Shown here one piece after another: positions 56,501 to 59,951 of a stretch of 64,000 nucleotides of DNA. The stretch lies in assembly GCF_027579695.1 (NCBI RefSeq), contig NC_083572.1, forward strand, positions 15,004,915 to 15,068,914. The letters are read 5' to 3'. The stretch comes from Neoarius graeffei (lineage: Eukaryota > Chordata > Actinopteri > Siluriformes > Ariidae). Position 1 is the first letter of the stretch. The number at the start of each line of letters is the position of its first letter. Below the pieces are notes generated by a model. The model was not told the DNA's origin. It saw only the letters and a program-made list of their open reading frames with translations, and did no database searches. Position numbers and translations under genes: made by a program.

Positions 56501-56634
56501 TTGGTGGCGTTACACACGTGCGCGCGCGAGTAGAGCCAGTAGTCCGTTCCGATGGCCACCGTCATGAGACTGAAGGCAGCGAACGCGCCCAGAGCCGTGA
56601 GGAGAGTCTGAACGCCGCGGTCACAGCGAGCCAT
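16982..56634 (-). CDS. cacng4: TARP gamma-4, calcium channel gamma-4 subunit (complete, 4 exons)
   Basis: Coding exons, read on the minus strand: 56634-56406, 20762-20679, 17923-17783, 17505-16982 (978 bp, 325 aa). All introns are GT-AG. The product is a four-pass tetraspan protein: TM1 about 10-30, TM2 about 112-130, TM3 about 138-160, TM4 in [19 protein letters not shown]. The first loop has N-glycosylation sites NAT and NSS, the GLW motif (69-71) and paired Cys. The tail has a basic Ser-rich block ([11 protein letters not shown]), typical of regulated phosphorylation in TARPs, and ends RRTTPV, a class I PDZ ligand. Such proteins carry AMPA receptors to synapses and slow their gating. [12 protein letters not shown] and CCIEG with [11 protein letters not shown] match gamma-4 best; gamma-2/3/8 share the tail motif but gamma-8 has a longer N-terminus. 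The adjacent cacng1 supports gamma-4. Intron 1 is 35.6 kb of transposons. Confidence 0.93.
17783..17923 (-). CDS. cacng4: cacng4 exon 3
   Basis: 141 bp, between acceptor TATAG and donor GTAAAA. It encodes [20 protein letters not shown] (TM2) and the start of TM3 ([14 protein letters not shown]). Intron 3 is only 277 bp. Size and phase match the conserved TARP exon. Confidence 0.96.
19004..19866. mobile_element. TTAA-flanked DNA transposon (863 bp), family B
   Basis: Imperfect inverted ends AGGTGTTGAGTGCAAAGT and ACTTTGCAGTCAGCACTT, with TTAA at 19000-19003 and 19867-19870. On the plus strand a short frame starts [20 protein letters not shown] at 19243 and then stops, possibly the start of the parent element's protein. 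Part of its inside (GCAACTGCAAGATAGAGCAA and following, about 19308-19387) recurs at 20149-20223. Confidence 0.75.
20131..20224 (+). repeat. Partial copy of family-B TTAA element interior
   Basis: About 75 bp nearly identical to 19308-19387 (TAGATGATGTCTCATTTTTC and neighbours), with an extra small tandem duplication of GTGCAACTGCAAGATAGA before it. Confidence 0.85.
20228..20560 (+). repeat. Dispersed repeat with internal duplication (CATCAAAATCTAATCAA)
   Basis: Two related halves, each with TCTGGATTTGCATCAAAATC-like text followed by a GGGAACAGACAAAC-like text, ending in GACCTCCTCCAACACAGTTG. This wording occurs widely in animal genomes as a moderately repeated element; I do not assign its class. 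Confidence 0.6.
20679..20762 (-). CDS. cacng4: cacng4 exon 2
   Basis: 84-bp exon, too short to show as a long frame. Acceptor CACAG, donor GTAAGT. It encodes [16 protein letters not shown] and [11 protein letters not shown] of the extracellular loop. Phase joins Gly77 (exon 1) and Arg105 (exon 3) without a break. Confidence 0.96.
20961..20984. repeat. Run of 24 G (plus strand)
   Basis: Uninterrupted poly-G after a T run. Such a tract is rarely accurate in assemblies; the exact length is not to be trusted. Confidence 0.9.
21059..21300 (+). repeat. Dispersed repeat (CAGACTGGTTTGAGTTGACA)
   Basis: The stretch with TCAGACTGGTTTGAGTTGAC and AGGAAGG recurs in diverged form at about 62365-62405. 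No protein is visible. Class unknown. Confidence 0.55.
21675..21826. repeat. Near-perfect hairpin, 67-bp arms
   Basis: The left arm (21675-21741, ...AAAGTGGGCCACCTTGCACA...) pairs with the right arm (21760-21826) with only a few mismatches around an 18-base loop. It looks like the back-to-back ends of a foldback-type element rather than a structural RNA. Confidence 0.9.
21938..22316 (+). mobile_element. Full-length DANA/Mermaid-type SINE
   Basis: GGCGGCACAGTGGTGTAG head, body and a (GATGA)n tail, with duplications ATAATATTTTG at 21927-21937 and 22317-22327. Confidence 0.95.
22317..22887. other. Spacer without recognised features
   Basis: A+T-rich intronic DNA; nothing recognised. Confidence 0.5.
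22892..23034 (+). mobile_element. Left arm of a family-A TTAA element
   Basis: Preceded by TTAA (22888-22891), it begins AGCTAGACGGCCTTTCGAG and follows the left arm of the 15371-16100 element through GGCCATTCTGTGGCTGG. It stops where the Tc1 copy at 23037 begins. Its right arm may be the piece at 28646-28818. Confidence 0.8.
23037..24473 (+). mobile_element. Tc1-like element with deleted left end
   Basis: Same family as 41123-42733. The first three bases CAG after TA (23035-23036) remain, then about 170 bp of the left inverted repeat are missing and homology resumes at AATATTACATATCTG. The right end CAAGCACCACTG is intact, followed by TA. Confidence 0.88.
23233..24253 (+). pseudogene. Tc1 transposase, decayed by several stops
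   Basis: Compared with the open copy at 41490: codon 3 CGA is TGA; TGG is TAG in GTGTACAAGTAGAGG; one base is lost in CAACAGATCACTCC; CGA is TGA in TACCAGTGAATTC and again in CTGAAGTGAGCAG. Most changes are CpG to TpG or the like. [11 protein letters not shown] and [10 protein letters not shown] are preserved. Confidence 0.9.
24947..25347. mobile_element. hAT MITE (401 bp) with 8-bp duplication
   Basis: Ends CAGGGGCGCAGATACG and CTATCTGCGCCCGTG, flanked by exact ATTATGAT at 24939-24946 and 25348-25355. G-rich subterminal text (CTGGGGGGGACAAA). No transposase. It sits just inside the putative first intron of the hAT gene whose exon ends at 25374. Confidence 0.93.
25374..27352 (-). pseudogene. 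BED-finger hAT transposase, first exon, split by another hAT
   Basis: On the minus strand the coding text starts ATGGCGGACATG at 27352, is interrupted by the insertion at 25590-27340, and continues from 25589: [18 protein letters not shown], then HPWPYIRDQ. After a one-base frameshift near 25480 it reads [20 protein letters not shown] and NLRKHVE, the C-x2-C ... H pattern of a BED zinc finger, and ends at 25374 before the donor GTAAGTATTG. BED fingers mark hAT transposases and genes derived from them. It is disabled by the frameshift and the insertion, and later exons are not found. The terminal repeat at 27634 may be the 5' end of this element. Confidence 0.75.
25590..27340. mobile_element. 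Non-autonomous hAT element (1751 bp), exact 8-bp duplication
   Basis: Ends CAGGGGCGCTTTATCAAC and TTAAAGCGCCGGTG with duplications CATGTCCG at 25582-25589 and 27341-27348. Subterminal text GTGGCCCAGGGGCT occurs near both ends. No long transposase frame is seen inside. It inserted in the first codons of another hAT gene. Confidence 0.93.
27425..27634 (-). mobile_element. Terminal part of a hAT element (CAGAGGTGG end)
   Basis: In minus orientation it starts CAGAGGTGGAAAGTAACG at 27634 and continues with the ACTGTACTTGAGTAGC text common in fish hAT ends. No partner end is found to the left, so it is either truncated or the 5' end of the BED-finger hAT gene whose ATG lies 282 bp inside. Confidence 0.65.
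27866..28673 (+). pseudogene. hAT-type transposase fragment with BED-like finger
   Basis: An open frame starts [18 protein letters not shown] at 27866. A BED-like finger is visible at about residues 32-65 (HCTVC ... HMRSKLH), followed by a core with [16 protein letters not shown] (an Asp expected in the RNase-H fold), reaching MLDEVLR at 28528. The frame can be continued by splicing from a rare GC donor (CTCAG then GCAAGTTA) to an acceptor CTACAG at 28623, giving [11 protein letters not shown] before homology ends. A family-A TTAA arm then replaces the rest. About a third of a hAT transposase; a host gene derived from one is less likely given the truncation. Confidence 0.65.
28646..28818 (+). 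mobile_element. Right arm of a family-A TTAA element
   Basis: Matches 15938-16100 (CGTGGCCCTAAATTCATTAA to GTCTACCT) and is followed by TTAA at 28819-28822. With the left arm at 22892 it may close one large TTAA element filled by later insertions. Confidence 0.8.
28823..29862. other. Spacer without recognised features
   Basis: A+T-rich DNA. Some wording (TCCAGAGCATCTTCAGTGTG) may be an old repeat, but I cannot assign it. Confidence 0.45.
29874..30241 (+). mobile_element. DANA/Mermaid-type SINE with small internal deletion
   Basis: Head, body and (GATGA)n tail with duplications ATCATCTTCTT at 29863-29873 and 30242-30252. The GCCGGCGAG piece after the B box is missing. Confidence 0.95.
30649..32224 (-). 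mobile_element. Tc1-like element (AACCCC-end family), old copy
   Basis: The left end near AAAACCCCATTTCC lies in a (CA)n microsatellite (30625-30650); the right end AACTGGGTTG is beside TA. Same broad family as 45526-47130, more decayed. Confidence 0.85.
30879..31878 (-). pseudogene. Tc1 transposase (AACCCC family), frameshifted
   Basis: Starts [19 protein letters not shown] at 31878 with the helix-turn-helix [19 protein letters not shown]. Frames break near 31700 and 31315. The first catalytic Asp survives ([11 protein letters not shown]); the second is Gly (FFQQGNAKP); the Glu remains in LSSIENI. Dead. Confidence 0.85.
32227..33058. other. Spacer without recognised features
   Basis: A+T-rich intronic DNA, nothing recognised. 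Confidence 0.5.
33061..34673 (+). mobile_element. Tc1-like element (CAGTGTCTTGC family)
   Basis: Ends CAGTGTCTTGCAAAAGTA and TTTTGCAAGACACTG, with TA on each side (33059-33060 and 34674-34675). Inverted repeats of about 200 bp. A fourth Tc1 subfamily in this window. Confidence 0.93.
33447..34449 (+). pseudogene. Tc1 transposase with mutated catalytic Asp
   Basis: Starts [18 protein letters not shown], loses frame near 33520, and is open again at 33722-33973 ([19 protein letters not shown]). In [11 protein letters not shown] the first catalytic Asp is Asn. Further stops follow (TGA after CAAGCTG and in GAGGAATGAGC). [14 protein letters not shown] text and NSIENLWH keep the second Asp and Glu. 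Confidence 0.88.
34676..35712. other. A+T-rich spacer
   Basis: No feature is recognised in about 1 kb. Confidence 0.5.
35726..36100 (-). mobile_element. Full-length DANA/Mermaid-type SINE
   Basis: Minus orientation; duplications CAGTGACAGTCCT at 35713-35725 and 36101-36113. Confidence 0.95.
36199..36353 (-). mobile_element. SINE, tail-side part (split by SWIM element)
   Basis: Older SINE subfamily. The body runs to CTAACCTGCATG, where the SWIM-domain element begins. It resumes at 38034. Confidence 0.85.
36511..37016 (+). CDS. SWIM-type zinc-finger protein remnant, two exons
   Basis: Exon 1 (36511-36750) begins [19 protein letters not shown] and ends VFAR before the donor GTAAGT. The 116-bp intron ends TCTCAG. 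Exon 2 (36867-37016) reads [20 protein letters not shown] and [15 protein letters not shown], then stops with TGA. The CxC in AHCKCMAG resembles the first half of a SWIM finger, as in fish proteins that also carry a YqaJ-type nuclease domain; that second domain is absent here. About 129 aa in total. No stop lies inside either exon, but the finger is incomplete. Likely a truncated element-borne gene, not a host gene. Confidence 0.55.
37209..37761. mobile_element. Harbinger-like palindromic MITE, copy 1
   Basis: Long inverted ends TACCCCTTTTCCACCAAATC and GATTTGGTGGAAAAGGGGCA with the 3-bp duplication TGA (37206-37208 and 37762-37764). The inside holds a short frame starting [14 protein letters not shown], reminiscent of a Harbinger transposase N-terminus. 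Related copies lie at 57044 and 58507. Confidence 0.85.
38034..38197 (-). mobile_element. SINE, head-side part (split by SWIM element)
   Basis: Continues the SINE that begins at 36199, through CATGTCATTGAACTGTGGGG to the tRNA-like head ending ACCACCGTGCCACC. Confidence 0.85.
38198..38837. other. Spacer; short G run near 38722
   Basis: Nothing recognised. Confidence 0.5.
38838..39090 (-). mobile_element. Old, diverged SINE copy
   Basis: CATCCATCCATTATCTG tail and a TTTGGACTGTGG body; a stretch between tail and body is shortened. Head ends GCACCACTC. Confidence 0.8.
39115..39487 (-). mobile_element. Full-length DANA/Mermaid-type SINE
   Basis: (GATGA)n tail, body and head. Flanked by ATCATCATC on both sides, a likely duplication in a CAT-rich target. 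Confidence 0.93.
39755..40250 (+). repeat. Teleost dispersed repeat split by a SINE
   Basis: Starts TTACATTAATGGCATTTAGC and, beyond the SINE, continues TGCCTTGCTCACGGGCACTT and GGGAATCGAACCAGCAAC. The two halves belong together once the SINE at 39794-40127 is removed. Confidence 0.7.
39794..40127 (+). mobile_element. SINE inserted in a dispersed repeat
   Basis: GGTGGCATGGTGGTGTAGTG head to (GGAT)n tail. The flanks TTCTTATCCAGA and ATCTTATCTGGA form a worn duplication. Confidence 0.85.
40251..41120. other. A+T-rich spacer
   Basis: No gene is recognised; a short mariner-like scrap (CACTGCCTGGCCAAAAA) lies at 41036. Confidence 0.5.
41123..42733 (+). mobile_element. Best-preserved Tc1-like element in the window
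   Basis: Left end CAGTGGTGCTTGAAAATT after TA (41121-41122). The right end is CAAGCACCACTT before TA (42734-42735), so the outermost G is changed to T. Inverted repeats of about 210 bp, IR/DR type. It carries an uninterrupted transposase. Confidence 0.93.
41490..42506 (+). CDS. Tc1/mariner DD34E transposase, open frame (338 aa)
   Basis: Start at ATG 41490 ([19 protein letters not shown]), which aligns with the starts of the broken sister copies; an upstream in-frame ATG at 41412 lies in the 5' leader. Paired-like helix-turn-helix region about 1-120; catalytic core with D153 ([11 protein letters not shown]), D244 ([10 protein letters not shown]) and E279 ([10 protein letters not shown]), with exactly 34 residues between the last two. 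HGGGSIMVW is the glycine-rich box. The protein cuts and pastes the element at TA sites. It ends GGHT because AGA became TGA; sisters add [10 protein letters not shown] is SQNSDLNP and RYVW is RYDW, so activity is doubtful although the frame is open. Confidence 0.9.
   Translation: MARTKKISEDIRKSIVVAHRAGKGYKTISKEFGLHQSTVRQIVYRWKKFKTIVTLPRTGRPTKITPRARCVIVGEVTKDPRVTSKQLKASLTLVNVNVHESTIRRTLNNNGVHSRVARRKPLLSKKNTAAYLQFAKDHMDKPEGYWKNVLWTDEIKIELFGLNEKRYDWRKENTAFQYKNLIPSVKHGGGSIMVWACFAASGPGQLAIIDGTMNSELYQRILKENVRTSVHELNLKRRWVMQQDNDPKHTSHSTKEWLKKNKVNVLEWPSQNSDLNPIEMLWKDLKRAVHARKPTNVPELKLFCMEEWAQIPPSRCAGVINSYRKCLVAVIAAQGGHT
42800..44180 (+). pseudogene. Second Tc1-like transposase type, broken by SINE and stops
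   Basis: Fragments in order: [20 protein letters not shown] (helix-turn-helix region, 42833), [20 protein letters not shown] with [10 protein letters not shown] (first Asp), [38 protein letters not shown] with NLIENLWD (Glu), then, after the SINE at 43721-44037, [20 protein letters not shown] to GSPIKY. The part with the second catalytic Asp is lost near 43555. Several stops and frame changes. No terminal repeats located; the left one may have been lost at the junction with the element ending at 42733. Confidence 0.82.
43721..44037 (-). mobile_element. 5'-truncated SINE in a transposase pseudogene
   Basis: The tail and body are present but the tRNA-like head is missing. The duplication CTCAACACAAGATCT lies at 43706-43720 and 44038-44052. 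Truncation at the 5' end with a 15-bp duplication is the mark of LINE-driven target-primed insertion. Confidence 0.93.
44227..44411. repeat. Tandem duplication, two 93-bp units
   Basis: AAAAAATGGGCCTTAGTCTG... is repeated with one or two differences (unit 2 starts at 44320 with AGACTG). Confidence 0.95.
44412..44925. other. A+T-rich spacer
   Basis: Nothing recognised. Confidence 0.5.
44928..45283 (+). mobile_element. SINE, slightly 5'-shortened
   Basis: Begins inside the head (AGTAGTGGTTAGCACTG), has the complete body and a (GGAT)n tail. Older subfamily with GTTTGTCTC wording. Confidence 0.88.
45526..47130 (+). mobile_element. Tc1-like element (CAACCCCGATTCC family)
   Basis: Ends CAACCCCGATTCCAAA and TTTGGAATCGGGGTTG with TA duplications (45524-45525 and 47131-47132). 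Inserted in a SINE. Confidence 0.95.
45888..46910 (+). pseudogene. DD34E Tc1 transposase with a single nonsense codon
   Basis: Starts [14 protein letters not shown] at 45888. Codon 24 is TGA (45957-45959), probably from CGA; everything after it is open to TAA at 46910, for 340 codons. Helix-turn-helix [20 protein letters not shown]; first Asp in [11 protein letters not shown] (the usual next residue Glu is Lys); second Asp in QHDNAKPYT; Glu in LSPIENIW, spacing 34. Ends GDVSQW. One nonsense change separates it from a full frame. An internal start at 45981 would lose the first helices. Confidence 0.92.
47231..47531. other. Spacer with GATAC/GATGC-rich text
   Basis: Loose repetition of CGATGCGATAC- and GATACGATACAATATGAT-like words; no gene. 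Confidence 0.45.
47541..48806 (-). mobile_element. THAP-carrying TIR element with 9-bp duplication
   Basis: Ends CATAGACATAAACATAGAC and GTCTATGTTTACATGTCTATG; inverted repeats are about 25 bp with one small gap. Flanked by GGGTCTGAT at 47532-47540 and 48807-48815. It carries a THAP domain split in two exons on the minus strand. THAP plus an 8-9-bp duplication suggests a P-element relative; a 9-bp duplication would also fit MULE-like elements. Internal sequence is too short for a whole transposase. Confidence 0.8.
48200..48673 (-). CDS. THAP zinc-finger domain in two exons (element-borne, partial)
   Basis: Exon 1 (48673-48594) reads [16 protein letters not shown] and SHGITFH, ending in donor GTGAGA. 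Exon 2 (48392-48200), after acceptor TGTAG, reads [20 protein letters not shown], then [13 protein letters not shown] and GAVPSVFSF, up to donor GTAGGT. The C-x4-C and C-x2-H ligands, the W-x-x-A helix and the AVPSVF box are all present, so this is a complete C2CH THAP fold of about 90 residues. Splice phases join at the Arg codon. No stop or shift is seen. Downstream catalytic exons are absent, so it is probably the N-terminal DNA-binding part of a P-like transposase. A host THAP gene is the alternative. Confidence 0.75.
48816..49342. other. Spacer without recognised features
   Basis: A short direct repeat of GGGACTTTTATTTTGAAATC (48823 and 48873) is the only structure seen. Confidence 0.55.
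49351..50178. mobile_element. Non-autonomous hAT element (828 bp)
   Basis: Ends CAGTGTTGTAGTCGAGTC and GACTCGAGTACTACAAGCCTG (TIR with mismatches); exact duplications CTTACTAC at 49343-49350 and 50179-50186. Both subterminal regions are dense in GAGTC/GACTC words. No transposase frame. Confidence 0.93.
50280..50475 (-). mobile_element. Partial, old SINE
   Basis: The body from AACCATTCACACC to the head GCGAACCACTGCGCCACC; the tail part is missing. Confidence 0.8.
50580..50952 (-). mobile_element. Full-length DANA/Mermaid-type SINE
   Basis: Duplication CTTAACATTAACCT at 50566-50579 and 50953-50966. Confidence 0.95.
51004..51183 (+). mobile_element. Second SINE family, full length (180 bp)
   Basis: The tRNA-like head has A box TGGCTCAGGTGG and B box GGTTCAGTTCC, a short unrelated body (CTCGTTTCCTGTCTCTGCAC) and an A-rich tail. 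Duplications AAATCTAAAACAAATT at 50988-51003 and 51184-51199. Not related to the DANA/Mermaid-type body. Confidence 0.92.
51552..51592. repeat. (GGAT)n microsatellite
   Basis: About ten GGAT units after a diverged tRNA-like text (GGTTCAAACC at 51440), maybe the tail of a worn SINE. Confidence 0.9.
51678..52458. mobile_element. TIR DNA element with 8-bp duplication (781 bp)
   Basis: Ends GGGTTGTTTTACAATCAGGG and CCCTGATTGTAAAACAACCC, a 20-bp perfect inverted repeat, then GTAC... continuing. Duplication TAATATAA at 51670-51677 and 52459-52466, allowing one extra G at the right end. A+T-rich inside with no transposase. Superfamily probably hAT-like by duplication size, but the ends are not typical. 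Confidence 0.8.
52882..53691. mobile_element. TIR element with repeated CATCCATAACG motif
   Basis: Sits in the LINE 3' region. The inverted ends share GCAATTCCA (CAGGGCAATTCCATG at 52882; GCTGGAATTGCTC at 53691). GTCACATCCATAACG occurs at 53275, 53297 and 53486, and GTCACGTCCATAACG at 53667. No protein. Ends are approximate and the duplication is unclear. Confidence 0.65.
54435..55244. mobile_element. TIR element in the LINE (CTACGTTCAGACTGCA ends)
   Basis: Inverted ends ACTACGTTCAGACTGCA at both sides; CTCT flanks both ends (54431-54434, 55245-55248), and joining the flanks restores the LINE frame NRTQR-INGT. Subterminal regions repeat ATCGGATATGGGTCG- and GGTCGCATGTGAAAA-like words. Superfamily not assigned. 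Confidence 0.8.
55389..55760 (+). mobile_element. Full-length SINE in the LINE
   Basis: Duplication AGCCGAGCA at 55380-55388 and 55761-55769; removing it rejoins the LINE reverse transcriptase. Confidence 0.94.
55919..56295 (-). mobile_element. Full-length SINE next to cacng4 exon 1
   Basis: Duplication CAAATATAATAT at 55907-55918 and 56296-56307. Located about 110 bp inside intron 1. Confidence 0.95.
56299..56343. repeat. (TATAA)n microsatellite
   Basis: About nine ATAAT units, beginning at the SINE duplication. Confidence 0.95.
56406..56634 (-). CDS. cacng4: cacng4 exon 1 (coding part)
   Basis: Start chosen at ATG 56634 in the context GCCGCCATGG, a full Kozak match; it gives MARCDRGVQ, aligned with the family N-terminus. 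An in-frame upstream ATG at 56661 would add nine residues with no family support. It ends ATTGAAG before donor GTAAAA. Encodes TM1 and the first half of the loop with [10 protein letters not shown]. Confidence 0.95.
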
Positions 56635-56743
56635 GGCGGCGGACTCATGCTCATCCGGCACGCGCTGCCATCAACATTCGCGCGCTTCGAACCGCGGACG
56701 CACCTGCTGCGCCTCAATCCTAACCCTAAAACAAGCAATGAAC

Positions 56744-56783
<40 letters not shown>

Positions 56784-57000
56784 TCTGTCTGTTTAACTAG
56801 AATAGAAAAAAAACCACAAAAGAGCGTCGCCAAGCTCAAAGGGGACGAGAACAAAGCGCGCGCGCATCCTCAAACGACTCCAGAATCGCGTCTGAAGTGG
56901 TCGCAAACTTCTGAGCGACGCGCGCGTGCTGCCTCTCCACCGCCCCGTCTGTGACCTGCATGCGCGCGCTTGGGTAGAAATAAGCATCGACGAGTCACTT
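56430..57000 (-). promoter_or_regulatory. cacng4: CpG-rich promoter region of cacng4
   Basis: CpG-dense sequence around exon 1 and upstream of it (GCGCGCGCGCATCC, GACGCGCGCGTGCTGCC), in contrast to the CpG-poor surroundings. It also holds a (TAA)n at 56746-56782. A CpG-island promoter is inferred; no TATA box is evident. Confidence 0.65.
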
Positions 57001-57097
57001 TGCTGATTCGATTCTTTCAAACAAACTCCTTCAAGTTCACTCATGCCCCTTTTCCACCAAAGCAGTTCCAGAGCTGGTTCGGGGCCAGTGCTTAGTT

Positions 57098-58236
57098 CAT
57101 ACCTGTCAACTTTGAGGTTTGAAAAAAAAGGGATATTTCCCAGATTTTTAACTCAAAATAAGGGAAAATTTCGGAAAGTCATACCCTTCACCAAAAGTGG
57201 GTGAGTAGTTGAATGGGGGGCAATTTTCTATCTAGTATTTGTGATTTCCTGTACTCTGGTGCATGTTGGTGATAGCCAAGACCCAAACTCAATATGCTTA
57301 TGGTTTATAGAGTGCATTTGTGAATAAACTATACATTTATTTTTATTTGCTTTCAGTGGTACCAGTTATTTCCCAAATTAAGGGCTAAAATACGTATCTT
57401 ACGTTAAAATAAGAAAGGTCATTATATAACCAGTCAATAAATTCAATTCCATTGCAATTTATTATGGTTTTAGCATAGTCATGGCCTCGGAACACTAGAT
57501 AGATAGAGAGAGTAATAAAGAGTAATATAAGATATTAAACCAAGAGTGATTTAAAATGGGTAAGTTTCAGATAGAAAATAAAATAGACAATGAGTGGATA
57601 AAACAGTTAATACACCAATTAGTTTACACTAGGCTATTTATGAGGTCTTAGCCAGGACATACTTAATGTAAACATGTGTAGCTTACCTTTGATTACTTGG
57701 GAGGCTTTCGTTTTCCCCATGGAAAATTTCTTTGCGAGTCTGGGAACATTCCAGCCATGCACTTGTTGTAATCATCAAAGAAAGAGAGGCTAATGTTTTT
57801 CTTAGCTATTAGCATCGCCATCTTCACCTCAGACCTAATCAGTGTTGCCAGATACTGCTGACGTTTTCCAGCCCAAAATATGTTCGAAACCCGCCAAAAT
57901 GCACTTGAAACCGCCCAACTTGGGCAGGAAACCGCCCAATCTGGCAACACTGGACCTAATCACTTGTTCAGCCTCGCCTCCGGACGTAGTTATGTAATTA
58001 CTGATGCCTGAGAGGGCGGGGACGTGAATTCATGGCCCGACTTCCTGCTGTAAACTCCTGTCAGAGGCGCATCATGAATTCTGGACCTACCGACTTTTAT
58101 ATAATGTGAAAATACGGGACTTTTATATAATGTGAAAATACGGGATATTTTCGGGAAAATAAAAAAATGGGAAGACAGCGGGAAATAAGTCAAAATAAGG
58201 GATTTCCCGGGGAAAACGGGAGGGTTGACAGGTATG
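57098..58236. mobile_element. hAT element (1139 bp) inside the Harbinger-like copy
   Basis: Ends CATACCTGTCAACTTTGAGG and GGAGGGTTGACAGGTATG; exact duplications GCTTAGTT at 57090-57097 and 58237-58244. No transposase frame. Contains a smaller hAT MITE. Confidence 0.93.
57840..57952. mobile_element. Tiny hAT MITE (113 bp)
   Basis: Ends CAGTGTTGCCAGATACTG and CAATCTGGCAACACTG with exact duplications GACCTAAT at 57832-57839 and 57953-57960. Inside a larger hAT. Confidence 0.93.
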
Positions 58237-58506
58237 GCTTAGTTTGGAACCGGGTTTTCTGTTTCCACTGACAAAGAACTGGCTCTGGGGCCAGAAAAAC
58301 CGGTTCCAGGCTAGCACCAACTCTCTGCTGGGCCAGAGGAAAGAACCGCTTACGTCAGTGGGGGCGGAGTTGTTAAGACCAACAACAATCGCAAGACCGC
58401 GAAAGGTCGCCATTTTTAAGCGACGAGAAGCAGCAGCTGTACAAACGCAAAGTCATTTATTTATTTATTGTTGTTGTTGTTGTTGTTGCTGCTTCTTCTT
58501 CTCCCT

Positions 58507-59023
58507 TACCCCTTTTCCACCAAATCAGTTCCAGTGCTGGTGCTGGTTCACAACTCGTTCAACTTGTGAGCCAGCTGAGAACCAGTTTGCTTTTCCATAG
58601 CTCACGGTGCCACGTCATTACGTCGCTGTATACGTCATTACGTCGCTGTATACGTCAGTTACGTCGCTACGTTTGCTTAAACCTTGGTGCGAATATCGAA
58701 GCAAAAACAACACGGAAGAAGCAGCAGCGGCAACAACAACAATAATAATAATGGATGACTTCGTGTTTGTACAGCTGCTGCTTCTCGCCGCTTAAAAATG
58801 GCGATCTTTCGCGGTCTTGTCATTGTTGTTGGTCTTAACAACTCCGCCCCCTCCACTGACGTAAGCGGTTCTTTCCTCTGGCCCAGCAGAGAGTTGGTGC
58901 TAGCCTGGAACCGGTTTTTCTGGCCCCAGAGCCAGTTCCTTGTCAGTGGAAACAGAAAACCCGGTTCGAAACTAAGCACTGGCCCCAAACCAGCCCTGGA
59001 ACTGATTTGGTGGAAAAGGGGCA
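58507..59023 (+). mobile_element. Harbinger-like palindromic MITE, copy 3 (nested)
   Basis: Ends TACCCCTTTTCCACCAAATC and GATTTGGTGGAAAAGGGGCA, flanked by CCT and CGT, a worn 3-bp duplication (the uninserted relative has CGT there). Opposite orientation to its host copy. A short frame MDDFVFVQLLLLAA starts at 58752. Confidence 0.85.
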
Positions 59024-59250
59024 CGTGTTGTTGTTGCTTCGATGTTCGCGCCAAGGTTTATGCAAACGCAGCGACATAACTAACGTATACAGCGACGTAA
59101 CTGATGTAATGACGTGGCTCCCCTTAGCACCGCAAGCTATGGAAAAGCAAACTGGTTCTCAGTTGGCTCGCAAGTTGAACGAGTTGTGAACCAGCACCAG
59201 CGCTGGCCCCGAACCAGCCCTGGAACTGATTTGGTGGAAAAGGGGTATCA

Positions 59251-59556
59251 TTCAGCATCACGCGCAGCTTGTGAACAGGCAAGGCAGGCGACTGCTTGGG
59301 GCCCAGGGGCCCCCTGAGAGTCGGGGCCCGAGGGCTTATTTATTTTGTTTTTTATTGTTCTTTACCATTGTATTTTCACATTTGGAATTTAAAAGTGTCA
59401 TTGCATCGTTTTTTCATTAATTGTGCGGTGGTCTCTAGTATGAATGAATGCCCTGTGAGGCGGTTTTGGTGAAAAAAATGCTGTGGTGCTCCTGTTTCAG
59501 GCTGTTCTAGTTTGGTGGAGGAGTGGGTGGCGGGAGAATGACAGGATTTCAGCTCT
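59251..59556. other. Spacer with GGGGCCC-rich scrap
   Basis: A G/C-rich scrap (CTTGGGGCCCAGGGGCCC, 59298) may be part of an old hAT whose other side (CTTGGGGCCACAACAGACTC) is at about 60431; not proven. Confidence 0.4.
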
Positions 59557-59867
59557 TTCTACAGGGTCGCAGGCAAGCTGGAGCCTATCCCAGCTGACTA
59601 TGGGCGAGGTACACCCTGGACAAGTCGCCAGGTCATCACAGGGCTGACACATAGAGCTCACACCTCCGGTCAATTTAGAGTCACCAGTTAACCTAACCTG
59701 CATGTCTTTGGACTGTGGGGGAAACCGGAGCACCCGGAGGAAACCCACGCGGACACGGGGAGAACATGCAAACTCCACACAGAAAGGCCCTCGCCGGCCA
59801 CGGGGCTCGAAGCCGGACCTTCTTGCTGTGAGGCGACAGCGCTAACCACTACACCACCGTGCTACCC
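59557..59867 (-). mobile_element. Partial SINE
   Basis: Body and head present; tail cut at TTTCTACAGGGTCGCAGG; an internal piece around the CACTCACATTC region is missing. Confidence 0.88.
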
Positions 59868-59951
59868 AAAAGAGCAAGTATTAAACGGTTTGTCGTGGAA
59901 TGACACCTTAAAGAAACTTTGGTTTCATACATTTTTCGTTGGTGTCAGATT

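Larger units (their letters stand above)
57044..59247 (-). mobile_element. Harbinger-like palindromic element, copy 2 (host of nested insertions)
   Basis: Ends TGCCCCTTTTCCACCAAAGC and GGTGGAAAAGGGGTA with TCA duplications (57041-57043, 59248-59250). Its own sequence is about 0.55 kb; the rest is a hAT (57098-58236) and an inner copy of the same family (58507-59023). Immediately upstream of the cacng4 promoter. Confidence 0.87.

Noticed and set aside
56635..56661. Upstream in-frame ATG extending cacng4 by nine residues
   Set aside because: MARCDRG at 56634 has a full Kozak match and aligns with the family start.
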